Shown here piece after piece: positions 1-7,662 of a stretch of DNA of 49,888 bases (the first letter of the stretch is position 1; the number at the start of each line of letters is the position of its first letter). The stretch comes from HyVt-443 sp964544655. Its GTDB lineage: Bacteria > Pseudomonadota > Gammaproteobacteria > Chromatiales > Chromatiaceae. A program made the translations under genes and the position numbers. The notes below the pieces were generated by a model, which ran no database searches, was not told the origin of the DNA, and saw only the letters and a program-made list of their open reading frames with translations. Location of the stretch: NCBI GenBank assembly GCA_964544655.1, contig CAZJCM010000022.1, forward strand, positions 1 through 49,888, read 5' to 3'.

Positions 1-3000
1 GCCATCTTCGCCATGTGGCCCTCGAAGATGCCCATGGCCACCGACGGGCTGTCCTGAAACAGATGGCTGGTCCAGGGGAATGGATACGGGTTGAAGGGGA
101 AGGTCGAGCCCCATACCGAGGTGCAGCCGGTTGAGTTGATGATACCCATGGTGGCGCGGCCCTGATGGGTCTTGCCATCGGTGTAGAGCCACTTCAGATG
201 ACGCAGTTTCTCCAGCAGCTGGGTGACCCATTTCAACCACTTCTGGTCTACCGGCCGTGCCTCCTCGTCCAGAGTGGCGGAGAGCTCCGCCAGGGTGAGA
301 TCGGTCTCCTCGTGGGTCTCTACCACCTGATTCACCGCCTCCAGGTTGCTCAAGTCGATGGACTCGGCCAGTTTCAGCCGCACATGGGTCTCCAGCCGGT
401 TGATCAGGTCGTCCAGCTCCGCCAGGTGACGCTTCACCCGCGGCTGCATCAGGGCAGTGGCGGTACCGGTGAACAGGTGGATGGCGGTCTTCTCGCCGCA
501 GCCCAGGCAGGCGCCGTCGCCGGAGACCATGGACTCGTAGTTGCTCTTGTCCAGCAACAGGGTCTCCAGGGCCCCGATCTTCTCATCCAGATCGTCGATG
601 CGGATAAAGTCGGCATCGGTGGTGGGCAGGTCGAGCCAAAATTCCCAGTCCCGGCGCATACGCTCGATCGCCGCCTCGTCCTGGGGCTCGGCCACCAGGG
701 CACCGTCGTCGCACACTTCCACGCACTCCATGCAGCCCTTGCAGGTATAGGGATTGACGGTGATGGAGAAGAGGCCGCCGGAGCCCTTACTCTTCTTCTC
801 CCGGTTCAGGTAATAGGGCTTGGTGATGGAGAACTCGAACCCGCCGATGGCCTCCATGAACAGGCCAAACTCCTTCTCCAGCGCGGCCTTCTTCTCATCT
901 TCCAGTTCTGAATCGGCCAGGGTCTCCAGTACTGCCTGGTCAAGCAGCTTTGAAACCACTGCCTGCTCTCCCGCCTCGTCGATCAATGCACGCAGCCGCT
1001 TCTCCACCTGACGGCTCTCACGGCGCAGATAGAGCGTAGGTGTGCCCCGGGTTTCAATGCGCTCGATGGCGGTGTTGAACACCTGACTGATAGTGCTGAC
1101 CAGGCCCGGGATGGCGCTGTCCGGGCAGGCGGTGTAGCAGTCACCGCAGGCGGTACAGTTCTCGGTGATGAACTTGGGATACTCGAAACGAATCTGGGTC
1201 ATGTCCCGGTAGACGCCGGTAGCCGCAGGAATCAGGCTGGTGGCCATGAACGGGTCAGCCAGATTGTCCGAACCCTTCCCATTCATATAGAAGGATCCGG
1301 TCTGTTCCCAGAAGCGATGCACATCCGACAGTTTGTCGTCCCCCACCGGCAGGCGCCGCAGCATCACCGGCAACCCAAGATCTTTCTTCAGCGCCTGGGG
1401 ATTGAGTCCCACCGGCTTGTCGGTGATCTCGGTGATCTCGTCGAAGCCGCGGCGCACCACCCGCAGGTTGTCCGCCACCACCCGCTCACCTTTGCCGCCA
1501 AACTTGTCACGCAGCTGGTTCTCGATCGCCTGGAACAGCCCCTCTTCGGTCAGATTGGCCTTCTCCATCAGCGGCGAGGCGGCAAAGAAGGCACCCTGGA
1601 AAGCGTTGCCCTGCATGCGGAACTGCAGCTCCGGGTTGGACGCCTCCTCACGGGCGATCTTGAAACCGTCCACGTAGAAGATGCGGATGTTGTGGTCATT
1701 GATGTACTTCTGATACATCGTCGGGATCTGCGCCCACACCTCCTCCGGGGTCTCCAGGCTGCTCTGGATAATGAAGGTACCACCCTCCTTGAGGCCATAG
1801 AGGGGATTGGAGTGACCGAATACGTTGGGGTCCGGCGACAGGACCACGTCCACGTAGTGATATTCGCAGTTAAGACGGATTCGCTCCGGCGCTGCCGACA
1901 GGTAGTAGGTGGTGGGTTGTCCCTTCTTCTCCGAGCCGTACTTGGGATTGGCGCGGATGTTGAAACCCAGCAGGTCGTACAGGGTCATGGCCAGGTTCTT
2001 GCCGGTGGTGATGGCGCCCCAGCCCCCCACCGAGTGCATGCGCACGGTGATGGCGCCGTCCGGCAACAGGTCAGGATTCTCGCTGCCGCGGATCGCCATC
2101 TCACCGATGTGGGGATAGGCCTCCAGCAGTTCATTTTGGCGGATCTCCGCCTTGGGATCGGTGGGATCGCGCACGAAGTCGATACCCAGATAGTAGAACT
2201 TGCGCTTGTCACCCTCCGGCAGCATATTCTCGATGGCGCCGATCAGCCCCTCGGGCTGCATGTCCCGGGAACCCAGTCCATAAGAGCCGGAATAGAGGAT
2301 CGGGGTCTCCCCCGCCTTGTAACTGGCGTATTCCGGATAGGGTTTGTCGTCACCCTTGTGCGTGCCGTTCTCCATGCACTTGGTGATGGCCGCCCTGATC
2401 TCCCGGATCAACGGGAGATCCTCGGCCAGAGGCTGGTCGGTACGCTCCAGCACCGCTACTCCCTTTTTTCCCCGTAACGCCTTGCCAACCAAGTCGCCCG
2501 GGAAGGGTCTGTACATGGTCAGGTTGAGTACCCCGACCTTCAGCTTCCGTGTCTTGCGCAGATAATCGGCCACCGCCTCCGCCTGCACCACCATGGAGCC
2601 CTGGCCGACGATCACATAATCGGCATCATCCATCAGGTACTGGCCGATACGGCCATAGCGGCGTCCGGTCAATTCATAGTATTCATCCATCACCTGATCG
2701 GTGATGCCACTGATATGCTGGAAGAAGTAAGGCCGCTGGGCCGCCACTGCCTGCATATAGGCGTCCTGATTCTGCACTGCTCCGGAGAGCATCGGGTTGT
2801 CCACATCCCAGATCTCCGGCACCCGGCGCCGCTTGTCGCCGTAGAGCATGCGCTGGGCCGGGGTCGGGCAGTCGATGATGTCGTCGGGCCGGCCGCAGAA
2901 CTCCTCGATCAGTTCCCGTTCCGGTACCCGTACCGGCTCGATCAGGTGGGTGGTGAGAAAGCCGTCCTGGGCCACCGCCGCCGGGGTCAGGCTCAGCTCC

Positions 3001-3512
3001 GCGATCTTGCGGGCGATCAGGTTCAGATCCGCCGCCTCCTGGGCATCCTTGCCAAACACCTGGAAGAAGCCGGTATCGTCGATGCAGTGATAGTCGTCGT
3101 GGCCGCAGTGTACGTTGAGCGATGCCTTGGTGATGGCCCGGGTGCCGATGTTGAGCACATAGGGCAGGCGCTTGCCCACTGCCGCATACAGGGACTCGTG
3201 CATGAAGGCCACCCCCTGGGCGGAGGAGAAGTTGGTGGCGCGCAGACCGGACATGGACATGCCAGCGGTGACCGCCGCTGCCGCGTGTTCTGATTCGGGC
3301 TCGACAAAGACCAGTGGCTTGCCGGTGACGTTCACATGCCCCTTGGCCACTTCCTCCGCCCAGTATTCGCCCATCTGGGTGGACGGGGTGATGGGATAGG
3401 CTCCGGCGGCATCGGCAGCCTCACGCTCGCACATGATGACGGCGCTGTTGCCGTCCATAGCCATCGGGATACCGGGATACTTGAACTGTCTCTGCTCTTT
3501 CTTTCCGAACAT
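1..3512 (-). CDS. nifJ: Pyruvate/2-oxoacid:ferredoxin (flavodoxin) oxidoreductase, C-terminus beyond window
   Basis: Cytoplasmic enzyme expected to interconvert pyruvate plus CoA with acetyl-CoA, CO2 and reduced ferredoxin. About 1170 residues are visible, starting MFGKKEQRQFKYPGIPMAMD; the frame is still open at the window edge. Domain order is that of NifJ: POR alpha part (about 1-430), gamma part with SVGGWGAITTGKNLA near 490 and KYGSEKKGQPTTYYL soon after, a ferredoxin part with CTACGDCYTAC near 785 and CKGCMECVEVC near 925, then the thiamine-diphosphate domain with GDGACLGCGEKT near 1000. In that last domain a long charged helical stretch separates the CGE motif from GCTSVWGSTFPFNPY near 1125, so the full protein should be well over the usual ~1175 residues. 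It lies 104 bp downstream of an RnfB-like gene. The exact 2-oxoacid and the direction of catalysis cannot be read from sequence. Confidence 0.9.
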   Translation of the reverse strand, partial: MFGKKEQRQFKYPGIPMAMDGNSAVIMCEREAADAAGAYPITPSTQMGEYWAEEVAKGHVNVTGKPLVFVEPESEHAAAAVTAGMSMSGLRATNFSSAQGVAFMHESLYAAVGKRLPYVLNIGTRAITKASLNVHCGHDDYHCIDDTGFFQVFGKDAQEAADLNLIARKIAELSLTPAAVAQDGFLTTHLIEPVRVPERELIEEFCGRPDDIIDCPTPAQRMLYGDKRRRVPEIWDVDNPMLSGAVQNQDAYMQAVAAQRPYFFQHISGITDQVMDEYYELTGRRYGRIGQYLMDDADYVIVGQGSMVVQAEAVADYLRKTRKLKVGVLNLTMYRPFPGDLVGKALRGKKGVAVLERTDQPLAEDLPLIREIRAAITKCMENGTHKGDDKPYPEYASYKAGETPILYSGSYGLGSRDMQPEGLIGAIENMLPEGDKRKFYYLGIDFVRDPTDPKAEIRQNELLEAYPHIGEMAIRGSENPDLLPDGAITVRMHSVGGWGAITTGKNLAMTLYDLLGFNIRANPKYGSEKKGQPTTYYLSAAPERIRLNCEYHYVDVVLSPDPNVFGHSNPLYGLKEGGTFIIQSSLETPEEVWAQIPTMYQKYINDHNIRIFYVDGFKIAREEASNPELQFRMQGNAFQGAFFAASPLMEKANLTEEGLFQAIENQLRDKFGGKGERVVADNLRVVRRGFDEITEITDKPVGLNPQALKKDLGLPVMLRRLPVGDDKLSDVHRFWEQTGSFYMNGKGSDNLADPFMATSLIPAATGVYRDMTQIRFEYPKFITENCTACGDCYTACPDSAIPGLVSTISQVFNTAIERIETRGTPTLYLRRESRQVEKRLRALIDEAGEQAVVSKLLDQAVLETLADSELEDEKKAALEKEFGLFMEAIGGFEFSITKPYYLNREKKSKGSGGLFSITVNPYTCKGCMECVEVCDDGALVAEPQDEAAIERMRRDWEFWLDLPTTDADFIRIDDLDEKIGALETLLLDKSNYESMVSGDGACLGCGEKTAIHLFTGTATALMQPRVKRHLAELDDLINRLETHVRLKLAESIDLSNLEAVNQVVETHEETDLTLAELSATLDEEARPVDQKWLKWVTQLLEKLRHLKWLYTDGKTHQGRATMGIINSTGCTSVWGSTFPFNPYPFPWTSHLFQDSPSVAMGIFEGHMAKM

Positions 3513-3616
3513 GGCGTCTCTCTCTGGGACCTGTTTCAATGTTCTGTTTGCGCCCCGCGGTGAACAGACGGGATCGCACCACTTGTTCTTCGCGCCGAGG
3601 CGCCGCTGCTACGGCG

Positions 3617-4501
3617 TTAACCGGTTGGGGCCAATGGCAACGGCTCTTTACGGATAATCTTCTTTGCGTCCTTGCCCACCTGGTAGCCACCTTTCTTGTC
3701 GAACCAGACGATGGCACCGGTGGGACAGCGTTCGATGGCGACCCGTGAGGCCAGGCTGTTCTTGCTGTAGTCGATCACCGCCAGGTTGTCGCGGATCTCC
3801 ACCAACCCCTCCGGGGAATCCATCGCGCAACGCTCACAGGCGGTACAGATCACCTCGCATTCAGCCTCTGCCTGGTCACCCTTTTCCAGGTTCTTGCAGG
3901 CCACGAACAACTGGTGGCTCACCGGGTGCAGGGAGAATAGATCCTTCGGGCACACCTCAACACAGTCGTTGCAGGCGGTACAGAGATCCTCATCGACCAC
4001 GGGCAGTCCATGACGATCCATATGGATAGCGTCGAAATCGCACACATCGGCACAGTCGGCCATGCCGAGACAACCCCAGGCGCAACCCTTGCCGCCACCG
4101 GCGACGAGGGCCGCGGCGCGGCAGGACTTCAGGCCATCGTAGCTGGCGCGGATATAGGCCACATGGCTGCCACCGGCACAGGCCAGACGCGCCACCCGTT
4201 TTTCCTGCTTGCCCAGATCGACACCGAGAAAATCGGCGATCACCTTGTTCATGTCCTGAGAGTTGACCGTGCACTGGGCCGGCTCGTATTGGCCTTCAAT
4301 CAACCCTTCGGCAAATGGGCGGCACCCAGGTGTTCCACAGGCCCCGCAGTTGGCATGCGGGAGCAACTCCTCCACCTCATCGATGCGTGGATCTTCATAG
4401 ACGTACAGGCGTTTGTTGGCGAGCACCAGGATCGCAGCCAGCACCAGGCCGAGCACAGCCATGAATCCGGCGGATGTCGCAATGCTGATCAGGTCTATCA
4501 T
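3617..4501 (-). CDS. RnfB-like membrane-anchored iron-sulfur electron-transfer protein
   Basis: 294 residues. An N-terminal hydrophobic helix (about 7-28) anchors the protein. The Rnf-type cluster motif NCGACGTPGCRPFAEG follows near residue 51, with a further Cys about 17 residues on. Several ferredoxin-like Cys groups come next: CAWGCLGMADCADVC, CTACNDCVEVCP and CTACERC. This is the plan of RnfB, the iron-sulfur subunit of the ion-translocating ferredoxin:NAD oxidoreductase, but no other rnf gene lies nearby. It precedes the PFOR gene on the same strand, so a role in moving electrons between PFOR ferredoxin and the membrane is inferred. The start ATG at 4501 lies 34 bp from a perfect palindrome likely bound by the divergent LysR protein. 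It could instead be a soluble-domain paralogue recruited by PFOR rather than part of an Rnf complex. Confidence 0.85.
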   Translation of the reverse strand: MIDLISIATSAGFMAVLGLVLAAILVLANKRLYVYEDPRIDEVEELLPHANCGACGTPGCRPFAEGLIEGQYEPAQCTVNSQDMNKVIADFLGVDLGKQEKRVARLACAGGSHVAYIRASYDGLKSCRAAALVAGGGKGCAWGCLGMADCADVCDFDAIHMDRHGLPVVDEDLCTACNDCVEVCPKDLFSLHPVSHQLFVACKNLEKGDQAEAECEVICTACERCAMDSPEGLVEIRDNLAVIDYSKNSLASRVAIERCPTGAIVWFDKKGGYQVGKDAKKIIRKEPLPLAPTG

Positions 4502-4534
4502 TGGCAGCTATCGTTACGTCAATCGATTTTCTAT

Positions 4535-4557
4535 GCCAATAAAATCGGTTTATTGGC
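4535..4557. promoter_or_regulatory. Perfect LysR-type operator (T-N11-A palindrome)
   Basis: GCCAATAAA (4535-4543) and its exact reverse complement TTTATTGGC (4549-4557) are separated by five bases. The core ATAAA-N5-TTTAT satisfies the T-N11-A rule of LysR-family recognition sites. It sits in the 315-bp divergent gap between the RnfB-like/PFOR genes and the LysR gene, so it is the best candidate for that regulator's binding site. Confidence 0.65.
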
Positions 4558-4620
4558 GCAATTTTGTGTGAAGTCTAGCCATCTTGGTGGTATTTGGCAT
4601 GTCAATTATTTCAATTCTTT

Positions 4621-4639
4621 TTATTAGCTGTCACAATAA
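4621..4639. promoter_or_regulatory. Possible second, weaker LysR box
   Basis: TTATT (4621-4625) and AATAA (4635-4639) form a short inverted repeat whose inner part ATT-N9-AAT also obeys T-N11-A. It is centred 84 bp from the perfect palindrome. Together they would resemble the recognition-plus-activation site pair of LysR promoters; alone this match would be unconvincing. The rest of the 4502-4816 gap is AT-rich near 4520-4640 and otherwise shows nothing I can name. Confidence 0.3.
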
Positions 4640-4816
4640 TGAAAAGGTGCGGCAGCCTGCCGGGCTTTTCGCCGATTGTTCCTGCCTTGCCTTCCATCCT
4701 GTGTCCCAGGGCACTTCCTGTGGGTGCAAGTCGGGTGCCGGTGGTAGAACGGCGTCCCGTATACGGGTGCACCGATCGATAACCGAGTTTTTCATCAGAT
4801 ACAGAACGAGTAAGCC

Positions 4817-5752
4817 ATGGCATCCCCTACCCCTGTCTATTACAAACAGAACCGCCTCAAGCAGTTGCGTGCATTTTGTCATGCAGCAAGAACCGGCAGC
4901 ATCAGTGAGGCCGCGGAGAAGATATTTCTCAGCCAACCCACAGTGTCGCTGCAGATCCAGGCCCTGGAGAGGGAGTTGGAGACAGTGCTGTTCGAACGCC
5001 GTGGCCCGAAGATCCGTCTGACGCCGGAGGGGGAAGCGTTGTTGAAGCTGGCCCAGCCGTTGGTGGAGGGGATGGACAAGTTGCACGAGACCTTCGCAGC
5101 CCAGCGGGGATTGCTGGAGTCGGGTGAACTGAACATCGCGGCCGGTGAATCGACCATTCTCTACGTGCTTCCCGAGCCCTTGAAGCGTTTTACCGAGGCC
5201 TACCCCAAGATCCGCATCAAACTGCACAATGTGACGGGCGGTCGGGATGGTTTGTCCCGCCTGCGGGGAGATGAGGCGGACTTTGCCGTTGGTGCCATGA
5301 TCGATGTCCCGGACGACATTATCTACAAACCCCTGATCACCTATTCCCCCGCATTGATCGTGCCGCCCGATCATCCTCTGGCGGAAAAAAAAGTCGTTAC
5401 TCTGGCCGACATCAGTCCTTATGGCCTGATTCTGCCGCCGCCCAGCCTCACCACCTGGCGCATGGTGGATCTGGTGTTCCGCCAGCACAATCTGAAATTC
5501 AAGAGCGGTCTGGAGGCCGGTGGCTGGGAGGTGATCAAAAAATATGTGGAGATGGGACTCGGCATCTCCATCGTAACCGACGTCTGCCTGACTGGTAACG
5601 AGGCGTTGGTCAAATTCCCCCTGGATCAGTACTTCCCCAAGCGCACCTACGGCATCGTGTTGCGCCGGGGGAAATATCTCTCGCCACAGGCGCAGCGCTT
5701 CATCGAGACCCTGGAGCAGTATTACGACGAGCAGACCCGGGCGTCGCCTTGA
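4817..5752 (+). CDS. LysR-family transcriptional regulator (CysB-like)
   Basis: 311 residues. An N-terminal winged helix-turn-helix (about 12-75) contains the family signature FCHAARTGSISEAAEKIFLS followed by QPTVSLQIQALE. The C-terminal two-lobed effector domain (about 98-305) resembles the CysB/Cbl branch in length and in its LPEPLKRF and GLGISIVTD motifs. It is divergent from the RnfB-like/PFOR genes across a 315-bp gap that holds a perfect T-N11-A palindrome, so it probably controls those genes and itself. The effector is unknown; in LysR proteins it is often a metabolite of the controlled pathway. Confidence 0.88.
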   Translation: MASPTPVYYKQNRLKQLRAFCHAARTGSISEAAEKIFLSQPTVSLQIQALERELETVLFERRGPKIRLTPEGEALLKLAQPLVEGMDKLHETFAAQRGLLESGELNIAAGESTILYVLPEPLKRFTEAYPKIRIKLHNVTGGRDGLSRLRGDEADFAVGAMIDVPDDIIYKPLITYSPALIVPPDHPLAEKKVVTLADISPYGLILPPPSLTTWRMVDLVFRQHNLKFKSGLEAGGWEVIKKYVEMGLGISIVTDVCLTGNEALVKFPLDQYFPKRTYGIVLRRGKYLSPQAQRFIETLEQYYDEQTRASP

Positions 5753-6002
5753 TCCTGGCATTGCCTCCTACGCTGACCCCCGCCTTGACAGGGCGTATTC
5801 CCGGTCCCGGTGACATCTCCCGGTATTTGTTAAATTCCTTTTCCGTACAATACATTGGCTGATCAATGGTATTTATTTGGCCTGTCACGGAATTCCGGTT
5901 AATATCTCGTTGCCGAAGCACATTGATCACTCCCGCAGCAGACGGAACTGCCGCATTCAATCCAACTCTCCCGGATAGCGCATATTCCGGGCATTAGGCT
6001 TT

Positions 6003-6689
6003 ATGAATCAGACAACGAATGCTGGTCAGAACAGGAGCGAACAAAAGAGTTCCAAACGCTCCTCCTCCAGCTACCGGTCCGGCCAGCACAGGCACAGCCG
6101 CAGTCAGAAAAAAATTTTCAAACTCCTGGTGCTCTCATGGGTGCTTGGCGCTGCCCTGCTCGTTGCCGTATTCGGTATCATTTTGAGCAGTGCGGAGACA
6201 TCCACCGTCAAGTCTGACTACTACCAGTATCAATCGACTGTCCAACAACAGCTGGAAGATAAAAAGCGACTCGAAGGAAAGTTGAAAGAGTTGGAGGAGG
6301 AGAACCGGAGCCTCGGCGAAAAGCTGAAAAAACTGGTGGCAGGACGCATTCCCAATCTCCGCCCACTGGAATTCGACGTCACGGTACCGATCAAGGATGG
6401 TTATTTTCAACATATCAGTTTCACCCTCACCGGCACTCAGTCCAATAGCAACTATGAATATCGTGCCGTACTCAAAAACAGTGGGAAGCGGCCAATCGAA
6501 CCGGATGTCACCATCTTTCTGTTCGACAAGATGGGTGTGCAGGTAGGTATGACGAAGCTGTCCAGGGATGAAGCCACATCCACTGTGGAACGCGACGCCC
6601 TGAAGCCCGGTGAACGGCGCGCCTATGCCAGCAATATCACCCTCTCCCGCCATGCGGTGCCGGAATATTTCCTGATCGAGGTGAAGTAG
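6003..6689 (+). CDS. Membrane-anchored coiled-coil protein of unknown function
   Basis: 228 residues; I do not recognise the family. The first 38 residues are Ser/Arg/Lys/Gln-rich and probably cytoplasmic. One transmembrane helix follows (about 40-62). Next comes a coiled coil (about 78-112) with the heptad-like run KRLEGKLKELEEENRSL. A beta-rich C-terminal domain (about 120-228) has a pattern typical of an Ig-like or FxLYD-type periplasmic fold (YEYRAVLKNSGKRPI, LKPGERRAYASNI). The topology predicts an inner-membrane protein with a periplasmic domain. The chaperedoxin gene follows 70 bp downstream on the same strand. The 250 bp upstream (5753-6002) is AT-rich and may hold the promoter, but no clear hexamer pair was found. 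Confidence 0.75.
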   Translation: MNQTTNAGQNRSEQKSSKRSSSSYRSGQHRHSRSQKKIFKLLVLSWVLGAALLVAVFGIILSSAETSTVKSDYYQYQSTVQQQLEDKKRLEGKLKELEEENRSLGEKLKKLVAGRIPNLRPLEFDVTVPIKDGYFQHISFTLTGTQSNSNYEYRAVLKNSGKRPIEPDVTIFLFDKMGVQVGMTKLSRDEATSTVERDALKPGERRAYASNITLSRHAVPEYFLIEVK

Positions 6690-6747
6690 CCGGCCATTTC
6701 ATGGCCTTCACCTTCCAGCATACAACGGCGCAACATCAACACTCACC

Positions 6748-6762
6748 AGGATATCAGCCATC
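6748..6762 (+). promoter_or_regulatory. Ribosome-binding site in front of a likely ATC start codon
   Basis: AGGA at 6748-6751 is followed after eight bases by ATC at 6760-6762, in frame with the chaperedoxin. Between the in-frame stop at 6682 and GTG 6844 there is no ATG, GTG or TTG. GTG 6844 would remove the first beta-alpha unit of the thioredoxin fold. Confidence 0.5.
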
Positions 6763-7620
6763 AGCAAGCCCTCCTCATACGTTCTGGAAGCCACGGCGGA
6801 GACTTTTCCCAGCCTGGTCATCGACAACTCCCATAAAGGCCCGGTGCTGGTCAACTGGTGGTCGCCCAAGGCGGGCCCGTGTCTGCGCCTCTACCCGCTG
6901 CTGGATAAACTCTGCAGCGCCTATGAGGGCCGGTTTCTACTGGTCAACATAAACACCGATGAGGAGAAGCGACTGGCGCGGGAACAGGGGGTCAACAGCC
7001 TGCCACTACTGACCCTGTTCAAGGGGGGAGAGCCCAAGGAGTCCCTGCACGGCTATCAACCGGAGATGGAGCTGAGGCGTTTCCTCGACCGCTATACCCC
7101 GCGTGCCTCCGACCTGGAGTTGGCCAAGGCGGTACGGGACTACCAGCAGGGTCACCAGGATGCCGCCATCACCCGGCTGGTACAGGCGGCCATGGAAGAT
7201 CCGGCAAACCTGCGGATCCCCGCCACCCTGGCGAAGCTGCTGATGCGGGAAGGGCGGCTGGACGAGGCCCGGAAACTGCTGGCGGCATTACCGGAAGAGA
7301 TCAAACGGGAAGGCGAAATCGCCATCCTGCTGGCCCATCTGCTGTTTCTCCGTCTGGCGTCCACGGCACCGGATGCTGATTCGCTGCAACGGCGGATCGG
7401 GCAAAATCCGGATGATCTGGAGGCGCGCCACCAGCTGGCCGCCCTGCTCCTGATCGATGATCAATATCCTGCGGCAATGGATCAGCTGTTGGAGATATTC
7501 CGCCGTGACCGCAGTTTTCGGGATGGCGCCGGCCGCCATGGCCTGCTGGCCGTGTTCCGCATCCTTGGTGATGATCATTCCCTGGTCAAACGCTACCGGC
7601 AGCTGATGCTGGAGTCGTGA
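6760..7620 (+). CDS. cnoX: CnoX/YbbN-type chaperedoxin (thioredoxin-like plus TPR)
   Basis: Read from ATC 6760 the product is 286 residues, close to E. coli CnoX (284), and begins (M)SKPSSYVLEATAETF. The N-terminal thioredoxin fold (about 1-110) carries WWSPKAGPC where thioredoxins have WCGPC: the first catalytic Cys is Ala, leaving one Cys, as expected of a holdase-type chaperedoxin rather than a disulfide reductase. TPR-like helices fill about 115-286 (LELAKAVRDYQQGHQDAAI, LMREGRLDEARKLL). The known role of the family is to protect substrates from oxidative aggregation and deliver them to GroEL or DnaK. The GTG at 6844 would give 258 residues but loses the start of the fold, so the unusual ATC start is preferred. 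A miscalled base is the alternative. Confidence 0.8.
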   Translation: MSKPSSYVLEATAETFPSLVIDNSHKGPVLVNWWSPKAGPCLRLYPLLDKLCSAYEGRFLLVNINTDEEKRLAREQGVNSLPLLTLFKGGEPKESLHGYQPEMELRRFLDRYTPRASDLELAKAVRDYQQGHQDAAITRLVQAAMEDPANLRIPATLAKLLMREGRLDEARKLLAALPEEIKREGEIAILLAHLLFLRLASTAPDADSLQRRIGQNPDDLEARHQLAALLLIDDQYPAAMDQLLEIFRRDRSFRDGAGRHGLLAVFRILGDDHSLVKRYRQLMLES

Positions 7621-7662
7621 GTGATCTCCTCTTGACCCCTGGCATGGTGCCAGGTATGCAGT

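Noticed and set aside
1317..2477. Plus-strand open frame (386 residues) opposite PFOR
   Set aside because: Shadow of the PFOR gene; the minus strand carries the conserved gamma-domain motifs here.
4631..5761. Minus-strand open frame (376 residues) opposite the LysR gene
   Set aside because: Antisense to an intact LysR protein with full helix-turn-helix and effector domains; no recognisable family.
5880..5915. Palindrome CGGAATTCCG upstream of the coiled-coil protein
   Set aside because: A 10-bp self-complementary word with no repeat elsewhere nearby and no spacing that suggests an operator; expected by chance.
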